Positions 32,259-39,200 of a DNA stretch of 64,000 nt are shown here, piece by piece; positions within the stretch are counted from its first letter, which is position 1, and each line of letters starts with the position of its first letter. The notes beneath the pieces were generated by a model. The model was not told where the DNA came from, searched no databases, and saw only the letters and a list, made by a program, of their open reading frames with translations. This DNA comes from Bacteroidales bacterium (GTDB lineage Bacteria > Bacteroidota > Bacteroidia > Bacteroidales > WCHB1-69). Where the stretch lies: NCBI GenBank assembly GCA_024400755.1, contig JAKSMG010000004.1:101087-165086 (forward strand), in the 5' to 3' direction. Made by a program: the position numbers and the translations under genes.

Positions 32259-32467
32259 ATGTAACGCAAAAAGATTTTGATTTCATGAAATTATGCATGA
32301 CACGAGAATTGGTGATCCTTCTGATGGAAGAAAAGGGATATACCATGCAACAAGCTCTTGAAATATTATATAATTCCTGGACTTACGAAAAACTGTCCAA
32401 CCCCGAATCGGGATTATTTTTCCAAAGTCCAAGATATGTATTTTCCTTCTTGGAAAATGAAATTTAA
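32255..32467 (+). CDS. DUF3791-family small protein, second copy
   Basis: 70 residues, helical (KDFDFMKLCMTRELVILLMEEKGYTMQQALEILYNSWTYEKL). It is a DUF3791-type protein with low similarity to the one at 31561, so the two are not a recent duplication. It overlaps the DUF3990 gene by four bases, which ties its production to that enzyme. Having two small partners on each side of one ADP-ribosyltransferase-like gene is the notable feature. Confidence 0.78.
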   Translation: MNVTQKDFDFMKLCMTRELVILLMEEKGYTMQQALEILYNSWTYEKLSNPESGLFFQSPRYVFSFLENEI

Positions 32468-32498
32468 CTTGGAAGAATCCCGTTAATAATAATTGATG

Positions 32499-33584
32499 AT
32501 GAAAAAAACACTACTCCTTTTAATCATTTTACTACTGACCATTGCTACCAACGCACAAGAACCAGCTGGTTATTATAGCGCTGCCAACGGAAAAAAAGGG
32601 CACGCCTTACGCGTGGCTCTTTACCAAATCATCAAAAACCATACTTCCATTACCTACAACCAATTGTGGGATGCGTTTGAACAAACCGACAAAAAAAACA
32701 ACGGAAAAGTTTGGGATATTTACTCTGACATTCCCAACGGCACCGCCCCCTACGAATTTACTTTTGGAACAAATAAATGCGGAAATTACAACTCCGAAGG
32801 CGACTGCTACAACCGCGAACACAGTGTTCCTCAAAGCTGGTTTGGCGAACAAATGCCTATGAAATCCGATCTGTTTCACCTGTACCCTACCGATGGATGG
32901 GTAAACAACAAGAGGGGAAATCTCCCGTATGGTGAAGTGGGCAATGCCTCCTGGACCAGCCAAAACGGATCTAAAGTGGGCACTTGCACCACTTCCGGCT
33001 ATTCCAATACCGTTTTCGAGCCCATCGATGCTTACAAAGGAGACCTTGCCCGATCCTACTTTTATATGTGTACACGATATATGGATAAGGATTTTGACCA
33101 GGCAAGTCCATCAATGTTTACCGACGGAAACTTAAAACCTTGGGTGCTCGCTATGCTTATCCGCTGGCACAACGACGATCCTGTAAGTCAAAAAGAGCGC
33201 GACAGAAATAATGCGGTTTATGCCATTCAGCATAACCGTAATCCTTTTATCGACTATCCTGAATTGGTGGGAAAAATTTTTGGAGCCGATTCCGTCAACG
33301 CCTTTCATTATGGAAGCAACATCGCGGAAAATAGTATGCCGCAAATTGCCGTTTTTCCTAATCCTGCCCACGATTTTATTCATATTCAATATGAAGGATC
33401 AAACAACTCCAATATGGAATTTTACGATGTAATGGGAAAAAAAGTCCTTTCCGTCACGACAGAAAATACGCTTTCCGAAGGAGGTTTGATAATCAATGTT
33501 TCTTCCTTGTCTTCAGGATTATATATTTTAAAAATATCTGATAATCAGAATTTTATCATCAGCAGAAAAATCATTATTCAATAA
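32499..33584 (+). CDS. Endonuclease I (EndA/nucM-type) with T9SS sorting domain
   Basis: 361 residues from ATG 32499; ATG 32496 and TTG 32493 are in frame too. A signal peptide (MKKTLLLLIILLLTIATNAQ) is followed by an endonuclease I domain: YNQLWDAFEQTD, GDCYNREHSVPQSWFG (metal-finger core, His at about 108), SDLFHLYPTDGWVNNKRGNLPYGEV. Residues 285-361 form a type A T9SS sorting domain (FPNPAHDFIHIQYEG, VMGKKVLS, LSSGLYILKIS). It is a secreted or cell-surface nuclease for DNA. It starts an operon with queD, which follows after 1 base, and a second secreted nuclease-like gene. Confidence 0.9.
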   Translation: MKKTLLLLIILLLTIATNAQEPAGYYSAANGKKGHALRVALYQIIKNHTSITYNQLWDAFEQTDKKNNGKVWDIYSDIPNGTAPYEFTFGTNKCGNYNSEGDCYNREHSVPQSWFGEQMPMKSDLFHLYPTDGWVNNKRGNLPYGEVGNASWTSQNGSKVGTCTTSGYSNTVFEPIDAYKGDLARSYFYMCTRYMDKDFDQASPSMFTDGNLKPWVLAMLIRWHNDDPVSQKERDRNNAVYAIQHNRNPFIDYPELVGKIFGADSVNAFHYGSNIAENSMPQIAVFPNPAHDFIHIQYEGSNNSNMEFYDVMGKKVLSVTTENTLSEGGLIINVSSLSSGLYILKISDNQNFIISRKIIIQ

Positions 33585-33585
33585 T

Positions 33586-34032
33586 ATGGCATTCTTGACA
33601 TTAACCAAGCGTTTTACCTTTGAAATGGCACATTTACTGCCCCATTATGAAGGATTATGCAAAAATATCCATGGCCATTCCTACAAACTGGACGTTACGC
33701 TCTCTGGCGAGCCCAACCACGACAAAGGCACTCATTCAGAAGGAATGATCATAGACTTCAAAGAATTTAAACAGATTATCAATCAATCCGTCATTGATAT
33801 CGTTGACCATTCCTTGGTTCTAAATCGCCAAACAGATGAAATCCTCATCAATTTTATGCAAAAGCAAAACTTGAAACTTTTTTTGGTTGATTACAGACCT
33901 ACCACTGAAAATTTCCTGCTTGATTTTGCCAATAAAATACAGGGGCAACTGCCCAGCGGCATTACCCTATATCAACTTAGACTACAAGAAACGGAAGGAA
34001 GTTTAGCCGAATGGCACAACTCATCCAAATAA
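33586..34032 (+). CDS. queD: 6-carboxytetrahydropterin synthase-like protein
   Basis: 148 residues. QueD makes 6-carboxy-5,6,7,8-tetrahydropterin from dihydroneopterin triphosphate, an early step to queuosine; related enzymes serve folate or biopterin. Visible zinc and catalytic residues: His16 (FEMAHLL), Cys25, His29 and His31 (CKNIHGHSY), then GMIIDFKEFKQI, VDHSLVLN and RPTTENFLLDFA, with ETEGSLAEW at the end. Length is normal. It is located between genes for two secreted nucleases with gaps of 1 and 15 bases, an odd partner for cytoplasmic tRNA modification. Confidence 0.9.
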   Translation: MAFLTLTKRFTFEMAHLLPHYEGLCKNIHGHSYKLDVTLSGEPNHDKGTHSEGMIIDFKEFKQIINQSVIDIVDHSLVLNRQTDEILINFMQKQNLKLFLVDYRPTTENFLLDFANKIQGQLPSGITLYQLRLQETEGSLAEWHNSSK

Positions 34033-34047
34033 ATTGCCAAATATACA

Positions 34048-35328
34048 ATGAAACATTCCTTATTGTTTTTGTGTGCTTTTGGGGTACTCTCTTTCTATGC
34101 GACAGCACAGACGGAAACCATCAGAATGATGCACTACAATCTTTTATATTACACGGAACACGCCATTGGCTGTAATCAAACCAACAACAATCTGAACACC
34201 AAAGACGCGGCTTTGCAAACCATCATAGAATATGTAATGCCGGATGTATTGGTGGTCAACGAATTAGGAAGCAACGTGAGCTATGCCGACAGAATTGTCA
34301 ATAATGTGTTGAACACCAACGGCAGAACCTATTTCAATCACGGTCCGTTGACCAACTATTCGGGAGGCGACATTGCCAATATGTTGTTTTACAACACTGA
34401 AAAGTTATCCCTGCACAGCCATTTTTACATTACGACCGTCAATCGCGACATTAATGGCTACACAATGTATTACAACACCCCCAATTTAGCCGCTGGCGAT
34501 ACTATTTTCACCACTTTCCTACTGGCTCATCTCAAAGCCGGAACAGGTTCTGACAACGAACAAAAGCGATACAGCCAAGTCGTACAGTTGATGGCAAAAT
34601 TAGAAAGCATTGGAACCTACGGAAATTATTGTTTTTCTGGTGATTTCAATTTTTATGAAGCTGCGGAGGACGGCTATCAATATTTAATTAATTATCCTAA
34701 CAGTCTATATAAATTCTACGATCCCATCAATCAAGCGGGAAAATGGAACAACAATAGTGCCTATCGTTCCATCCATACGCAATCGACACATAGTGACAAC
34801 AACGGCTGTGCCTCGTCGGGAGGACTGGACGACCGCTTTGACTTTATCCTCGTGTCACCGCCCGTATATTATGGCAGCCGCAAAGTCAAATGCGTTTGCG
34901 ACTCTTACCACGCCGTGGGCAACGACGGAAACCATTTTAACAAAAGTATCAATGAAGGAGATAACCAGGACGTTCCCGCTTACGTGGCCAATGCGCTTTA
35001 TACGATGTCTGACCATCTGCCCTTGGTAATGGATTTAGAAATAGACATTACTCCAACTTCCATCAACGAATACCCCGTTGATTTCGGTGTACAAGTCGTC
35101 AATCCCGTTCAAAACGCATTGAAGATCAACTTACAATCGCCAAACAGCCAAGTATTTCAAGTAGAATTATACTCTATGGAAGGCAAACTGTTGCGACAAG
35201 ACACCTATCCTGCTCAAGAAGGAGAAACGAATATCGCTATGGATTTCCCCTACGCCAGCGGCTTGTACCTCTTGAAAGTCAGCGATGCCGGTCAACGAAA
35301 CCTCGTAAAAAAACTCATCAAATATTGA
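34048..35328 (+). CDS. Endonuclease/exonuclease/phosphatase-family protein with T9SS sorting domain
   Basis: 426 residues, signal peptide ending near YATAQ. Residues 22-345 carry the EEP fold: MMHYNLLYYTE, VLVVNELGSN (metal Glu), LLAHLKAGTGSDNE, FSGDFNFYE (Asp-x-Asn active-site pair), LDDRFDFILVS and MSDHLPLVM (catalytic His with SDH). The C-terminal 80 residues form a T9SS type A sorting domain (VVNPVQNALKINL, YSMEGKLLRQD, YASGLYLLKVSDAGQRNLVKKL). It may be a nuclease or phosphodiesterase on the surface; which substrate it hydrolyses cannot be told. Its stop is next to the convergent gene at 35329. Confidence 0.88.
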   Translation: MKHSLLFLCAFGVLSFYATAQTETIRMMHYNLLYYTEHAIGCNQTNNNLNTKDAALQTIIEYVMPDVLVVNELGSNVSYADRIVNNVLNTNGRTYFNHGPLTNYSGGDIANMLFYNTEKLSLHSHFYITTVNRDINGYTMYYNTPNLAAGDTIFTTFLLAHLKAGTGSDNEQKRYSQVVQLMAKLESIGTYGNYCFSGDFNFYEAAEDGYQYLINYPNSLYKFYDPINQAGKWNNNSAYRSIHTQSTHSDNNGCASSGGLDDRFDFILVSPPVYYGSRKVKCVCDSYHAVGNDGNHFNKSINEGDNQDVPAYVANALYTMSDHLPLVMDLEIDITPTSINEYPVDFGVQVVNPVQNALKINLQSPNSQVFQVELYSMEGKLLRQDTYPAQEGETNIAMDFPYASGLYLLKVSDAGQRNLVKKLIKY

Positions 35329-36219
35329 TTACAAATAAAGGATAGCCGTAATTTTTTCATCCATAAACTCCCCTCCCGGATATCTGGCGGTATAATCCAA
35401 ATTTAACCATATCTGCTTTTGATTATCAGTATGATAATGGATTCTCTTACCTTCTGATTCGTTTTTGAACATCACCTGTTTGATAATATAATTGACGTCT
35501 TCCAAATTATGATTATCGCCAATTAGGATTTCAGGATAAACGTGCTCGCTGGTATGGACTAGGCGCATCGTACCGCCAATAGACATTATTGCGGCGGCCA
35601 TCATAATGGAATGATCGTCGCAATCGCCAGAAAAATCCTGCAAATTGTCGCTGGCCTTCACCAAATATTCCTGTCCTTTGGGGTCGTTGACATAATTCCA
35701 TCGATAATTAACATCCCTGAATACGGCAAAGCACTGGACTAAACGACGATATTCGTGATATTCGGTAATGATTTTCTTCAAACTATCATCGGTAATAAGC
35801 GAAACGGCATAATTTCTAACATCCGGATTATAATAATCCACGGCTTCTATATATTTGATTTTATAAGGAAAAGGACGAAGATTGGAAGGTGTGGTATCCG
35901 CTTCGGGAGCCACGAAGATACCATAGACCATTCCCTTATAATTTTTATAGGCGATTTCAAAACCATAGCCATTGGAAATGGAACCGTAAGTTAAAAAACC
36001 GACCAGGGCCGCATATAGAACCAAGACAACGATTTTGTATTTTCGCAGGACAAACTCAGCCAAAAGGACTATCGCGATAAAGATTAATATTCGATCCAAT
36101 TTGAAAGGAAGTCCCGCTTCAGGAATAAATTGGAAAGCCACAAAAACAAGTGGAAATATCAAAATATACGCTAATATTCTGAAAATCAGTTGTGTTATCC
36201 TATTATCTTTCCCGTCCAT
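35329..36219 (-). CDS. Membrane protein with transglutaminase-like domain
   Basis: 296 residues. Three or so hydrophobic helices at 10-80 (ILAYILIFPLVFVAFQFI, ILIFIAIVLLAEFVL, IVVLVLYAALVGFLTYGSI) anchor a soluble C-terminal half. That half contains the Cys of a transglutaminase-like triad in FSGDCDDHSIMMAAAIMSIG (about 197-216), followed by HTSEHVYPEI (His) and LNLDYTARYPGG (Asp). Such domains in bacteria can be proteases or peptidyl-crosslinkers, or inactive. Promoter boxes for it and for purF lie back to back in the 116-base gap. Substrate unknown. Confidence 0.8.
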   Translation of the reverse strand: MDGKDNRITQLIFRILAYILIFPLVFVAFQFIPEAGLPFKLDRILIFIAIVLLAEFVLRKYKIVVLVLYAALVGFLTYGSISNGYGFEIAYKNYKGMVYGIFVAPEADTTPSNLRPFPYKIKYIEAVDYYNPDVRNYAVSLITDDSLKKIITEYHEYRRLVQCFAVFRDVNYRWNYVNDPKGQEYLVKASDNLQDFSGDCDDHSIMMAAAIMSIGGTMRLVHTSEHVYPEILIGDNHNLEDVNYIIKQVMFKNESEGKRIHYHTDNQKQIWLNLDYTARYPGGEFMDEKITAILYL

Positions 36220-36252
36220 AAAAAAACTTCATTAAGTATGCTTTTCAGCTTG

Positions 36253-36260
36253 CAAATTTA
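36253..36260 (-). promoter_or_regulatory. -7 box for the transglutaminase-like gene
   Basis: TAAATTTG followed by CA on the minus strand, 33 bases before ATG 36219. Confidence 0.6.
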
Positions 36261-36272
36261 CGTAAAAATCGT

Positions 36273-36280
36273 TATTTTTG
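36273..36280 (+). promoter_or_regulatory. -7 box for the PurF-like gene
   Basis: TATTTTTG, 55 bases before ATG 36336; divergent from the box at 36253. Confidence 0.6.
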
Positions 36281-36335
36281 CCAATGCTTAATAAGCAATT
36301 GAAAAAAAAGATAAAAAACTTACAATTAGCAAATT

Positions 36336-37739
36336 ATGGGAGGTTTTTTTGGAGTTGCATCAAAAAAGGCATGCGTTGACGACCTTTTTTATGGCATTGA
36401 TTATCATTCACACCTCGGTGCAAAACGTGCCGGTATGGCTACCATAGAAAACAACAATTTCTATCGTTCAATTCACAACATTGAAAACACCTATTTCCGG
36501 ACTAAATTCAGCGACGGACTAGGAAAATTTAAGGGGAATAACGGTATTGGCGTCATCAGCGACACGGATGCGCAACCTATCGTCGTCAATTCACACTTAG
36601 GCCGTTTTGCCATTGTGACAGTTGGAAAAATCAACAACCTTGCCGAATTGGAAAAGGATTGTCTTGCCCGAAACCAGCAATTTACAGAATTGAGTTCCGG
36701 CAACACCAATCCCACCGAATTGGTGGCCCTGCTCATCACCCAAGGAAATTCTTTTGTTGATGGCATCCAGAATGTATTCAGGAAAGTCCAGGGTTCTTGC
36801 ACGATGCTCATTCTCACCAATGATGGTTTGATTATCGCCCGCGACTTTTTGGGACGCACGCCCGCCGTAATCGGCAAAAACAGTGACAGTTATGCCGTGG
36901 CATTTGAAAGCCACAGCTTCAACAACCTATCTTTCGACATCGAGCATTTCGTAGGACCCGGCGAAATTGTCCAAATCACCGCCGACGGATTCAAGCAACT
37001 GCTTCCGCCGAACGAAAAAATGCAGATTTGTTCTTTCTTGTGGGTTTATTATGGTTTCCCGGCATCGGAATACGAAGGAATAAACATCGAAAATATGCGC
37101 TACCAAGGCGGCTACGTAATGGGGAAAGAAGACGACATTGAAGCCGACTTCGTTTCCGCCATTCCAGACTCGGGTATTGGAATGGCCCTGGGTTACGCAA
37201 CCGGCAAAGGCATTCCTTACCAAAGGGGAATCGTCAAATATACGCCAACCTGGTCCAGAAGTTTTATGCCGGTCAACCAGGAAACCAGAGAACACGTGGC
37301 CAAAATGAAACTGCTGCCCAATAAGGGTATTTTGCAAGGCAAACGTGCTGTTTTCTGTGACGACTCCATCGTTCGCGGTACGCAATTGCGCGACAATGTG
37401 CGAAAATTATATGAATATGGCGCTACCGAAGTCCACATCCGAGTCAGTTGCCCGCCTTTGCTCTACGGTTGCAAATTCATCAATTTCTCCGCTTCCAAAT
37501 CCGAAATGGAACTGATTACCCGCCAAGTCATCCAAGAATTGGAAGGCGACAGCAAGAAAAACCTGCATCGCTATATGGACGACAGTACGCAAGAATACGC
37601 CAATATGGTGGAAATGATTCGCAAACACTTAGGAGTTGACACATTGAAATTCAACAAATTAAGTACCATTGCGAAAGCCATTGGATTACCAAAAGACAGA
37701 TTGTGCACCTACTGCTTCGACGGAGTGGACTTAAAATAG
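36336..37739 (+). CDS. Amidophosphoribosyltransferase-like protein lacking the glutaminase Cys
   Basis: 467 residues. The arrangement is that of PurF: an Ntn glutaminase-type domain (1-240) and a PRPP-binding phosphoribosyltransferase domain (240-467) with KRAVFCDDSIVRGTQLRD (about 345-362), the PRPP loop, and SAIPDSGIGMALGYATGKG. But the start reads Met-Gly-Gly-Phe-Phe-Gly where active PurF has Met-Cys-Gly; there is no propeptide and no nearby Cys that could be N-terminal. A C-terminal CTYCFDGVD matches PurF with an iron-sulfur site. I remember such Cys-less forms in other Bacteroidota. It may use free ammonia, or be a regulatory or different enzyme. The frame is intact. Confidence 0.88.
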   Translation: MGGFFGVASKKACVDDLFYGIDYHSHLGAKRAGMATIENNNFYRSIHNIENTYFRTKFSDGLGKFKGNNGIGVISDTDAQPIVVNSHLGRFAIVTVGKINNLAELEKDCLARNQQFTELSSGNTNPTELVALLITQGNSFVDGIQNVFRKVQGSCTMLILTNDGLIIARDFLGRTPAVIGKNSDSYAVAFESHSFNNLSFDIEHFVGPGEIVQITADGFKQLLPPNEKMQICSFLWVYYGFPASEYEGINIENMRYQGGYVMGKEDDIEADFVSAIPDSGIGMALGYATGKGIPYQRGIVKYTPTWSRSFMPVNQETREHVAKMKLLPNKGILQGKRAVFCDDSIVRGTQLRDNVRKLYEYGATEVHIRVSCPPLLYGCKFINFSASKSEMELITRQVIQELEGDSKKNLHRYMDDSTQEYANMVEMIRKHLGVDTLKFNKLSTIAKAIGLPKDRLCTYCFDGVDLK

Positions 37740-37925
37740 AACATTTTTGAAGCCAATAACGCGGGATTTTGGCACGAAATAAAAAAATTCCTCCGAAAAC
37801 AATGAAATGAGTCAGTCCTAAAATTACGACGATTCAATTTGATCTAACAATAAAATACTGAAAATAAGCATCTTAAAAAGAGAAAAAAAATTTCAAGAAA
37901 AGTATTGCATAAAAAGAAAAAGTTG

Positions 37926-37933
37926 TATCTTTG
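37926..37933 (+). promoter_or_regulatory. -7 box for tRNA-Asp
   Basis: TATCTTTG followed by CA, with a TTG at 37906-37908 upstream, 19 bases before the tRNA. The rest of the 213-base gap after the PurF-like gene is AT-rich with nothing recognisable. Confidence 0.75.
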
Positions 37934-37952
37934 CAATCTCAAAACAAACAAA

Positions 37953-38028
37953 GGTTCGGTAGTTCAGTTTGGTTTAGAATGCCTGCCTGTCACGCAGGAG
38001 GTCGCGAGTTCGAGCCTCGTCCGAACCG
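37953..38028 (+). tRNA. tRNA-Asp (GTC)
   Basis: Acceptor arms GGTTCGG and CCGAACC pair perfectly, with G as discriminator. The anticodon arm CCTGC-CTGTCAC-GCAGG gives anticodon GTC. The T arm is GCGAG-TTCGAGC-CTCGT with one G-U type pair. No CCA is encoded. A strong terminator follows. Confidence 0.97.
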
Positions 38029-38033
38029 CTCGC

Positions 38034-38071
38034 AAGAAAGCTTGGTAATATTTGCCAAGCTTTCTTTTTTT
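38034..38071 (+). terminator. Terminator of tRNA-Asp
   Basis: AAGAAAGCTTGG (38034-38045) and CCAAGCTTTCTT (38055-38066) form a perfect 12-bp stem with a 9-base loop, followed by T residues. Confidence 0.92.
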
Positions 38072-38086
38072 ATGCCTTTTTATTTG

Positions 38087-38094
38087 TATCTTTG
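38087..38094 (+). promoter_or_regulatory. -7 box for ispE
   Basis: TATCTTTG, 45 bases before ATG 38139 and after the tRNA terminator. Confidence 0.7.
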
Positions 38095-38138
38095 CTTCGG
38101 AAAAATTCCACCATCATCAATTAAAGTTTCTGTCAATT

Positions 38139-38897
38139 ATGAAGGCTTTCCCACATTTCAAAATAAATATCGGTCTTAACATCGTTTCTAAGCGAAGCGA
38201 CGGATTTCACGAATTACAGACAGTCTTCTATCCCGTTGATACAATCCGCGACGAACTTGACATAAACCGTATTGAAAAAGGCGTGAGTTTGGAAGTTCGG
38301 GGCGTTGAGAACCTGTGCCCTATGGAAGAAAACTTATGCATTAAGGCTTTTCGACTTTTGCAGCAGCATTTCTCCATTGACGGCGTGAACGTGGTGCTGA
38401 CCAAAAATATTCCTTTCGGTGCCGGTTTGGGCGGTGGTTCCGCCGATGCCGCCGTGGCACTCAAAATGTACAACGAACTATTTGATCTCAAACTCTCCAA
38501 ATCGGAATTGCTGGAATTGGCAGCGAAATTGGGCAGCGATACGGCATTCTTCATTGAAGACCAAGCCGTTTACGCCACCGGAAGAGGCGAATTGATGCAA
38601 CCTGTCCCTTTGGATTTGTCTAACTACCGCATCCAAATCGTCAAACCCGACTTCGGCATTTCTACTAAAGAGGCGTATGCCGGAATAACGCCAAAAATGC
38701 CCACGTATAGTCTTGAACAATGGATTTGCCGACCAGTGGAAGAATGGAAAAACATTATTGTGAATGATTTTGAAGTCTCTCTGTTTCTGAAATATCCCGA
38801 ATTACAGAAAATCAAAGAACAGTTGTATGCCGATGGTGCCGTTTATGCTTCCATGTCCGGAAGTGGTTCGGCAATGTTTGGCATTTTTAAAAAATAA
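38139..38897 (+). CDS. ispE: 4-diphosphocytidyl-2-C-methyl-D-erythritol kinase
   Basis: 252 residues from ATG 38139; the frame extends upstream over the promoter and terminator and is not used. IspE phosphorylates CDP-methylerythritol in the MEP isoprenoid pathway. GHMP-kinase features: FKINIGLNIVSKRSDGFHEL (substrate site, 7-26), the ATP loop PFGAGLGGGSADAAVAL (about 92-108), GSDTAFFIE (about 133-141) and the C-terminal MSGSGSAMFG. Slightly shorter than E. coli IspE (283), as usual in Bacteroidota. Confidence 0.95.
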   Translation: MKAFPHFKINIGLNIVSKRSDGFHELQTVFYPVDTIRDELDINRIEKGVSLEVRGVENLCPMEENLCIKAFRLLQQHFSIDGVNVVLTKNIPFGAGLGGGSADAAVALKMYNELFDLKLSKSELLELAAKLGSDTAFFIEDQAVYATGRGELMQPVPLDLSNYRIQIVKPDFGISTKEAYAGITPKMPTYSLEQWICRPVEEWKNIIVNDFEVSLFLKYPELQKIKEQLYADGAVYASMSGSGSAMFGIFKK

Positions 38898-38940
38898 TCC
38901 TCCCTTTTCTTGATAAAAAAGATTGAAATTATCCCTTCCC

Positions 38941-39088
38941 GTCTTGTAAAGAGATTCCGACTTATGCTTCGTCGGAATGGCAGTGAGTCATTGGGCAAAA
39001 AGTGGCGGGGATGAAAAGCGACTGCAATATGGTTCGGACACGATATCGCCACAAACACCTCAACAAGATTAAACGGAATAATTCCGAA
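38941..39088 (+). repeat. Dispersed repeat, copy B
   Basis: 148 bases in the 303-base gap between ispE and the adhesin gene. The start GTCTTGTAAAGAGATTCCGA and the end CAACAAGATTAAACGG followed by AATAATTCCGAA match copy A at 7184-7391 read on the minus strand. The hairpin ATTCCGAC/GTCGGAAT (38953-38979) and the following GTCATTGGGCAAAAAGTGGCGG region also match. About 60 bases of the centre of copy A are missing or replaced. No coding potential. Confidence 0.75.
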
Positions 39089-39128
39089 AAAAATGTTGAT
39101 ACACTTACAAATGTTGTGATAATATTTA

Positions 39129-39136
39129 TATATTTG
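39129..39136 (+). promoter_or_regulatory. -7 box for the large T9SS protein
   Basis: TATATTTG, 65 bases before ATG 39201. Confidence 0.55.
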
Positions 39137-39200
39137 TATTTTAAATGTACGTTGAAAAAAATTATCATAACATATTAACCATCAATAAATTAAAAATCTT

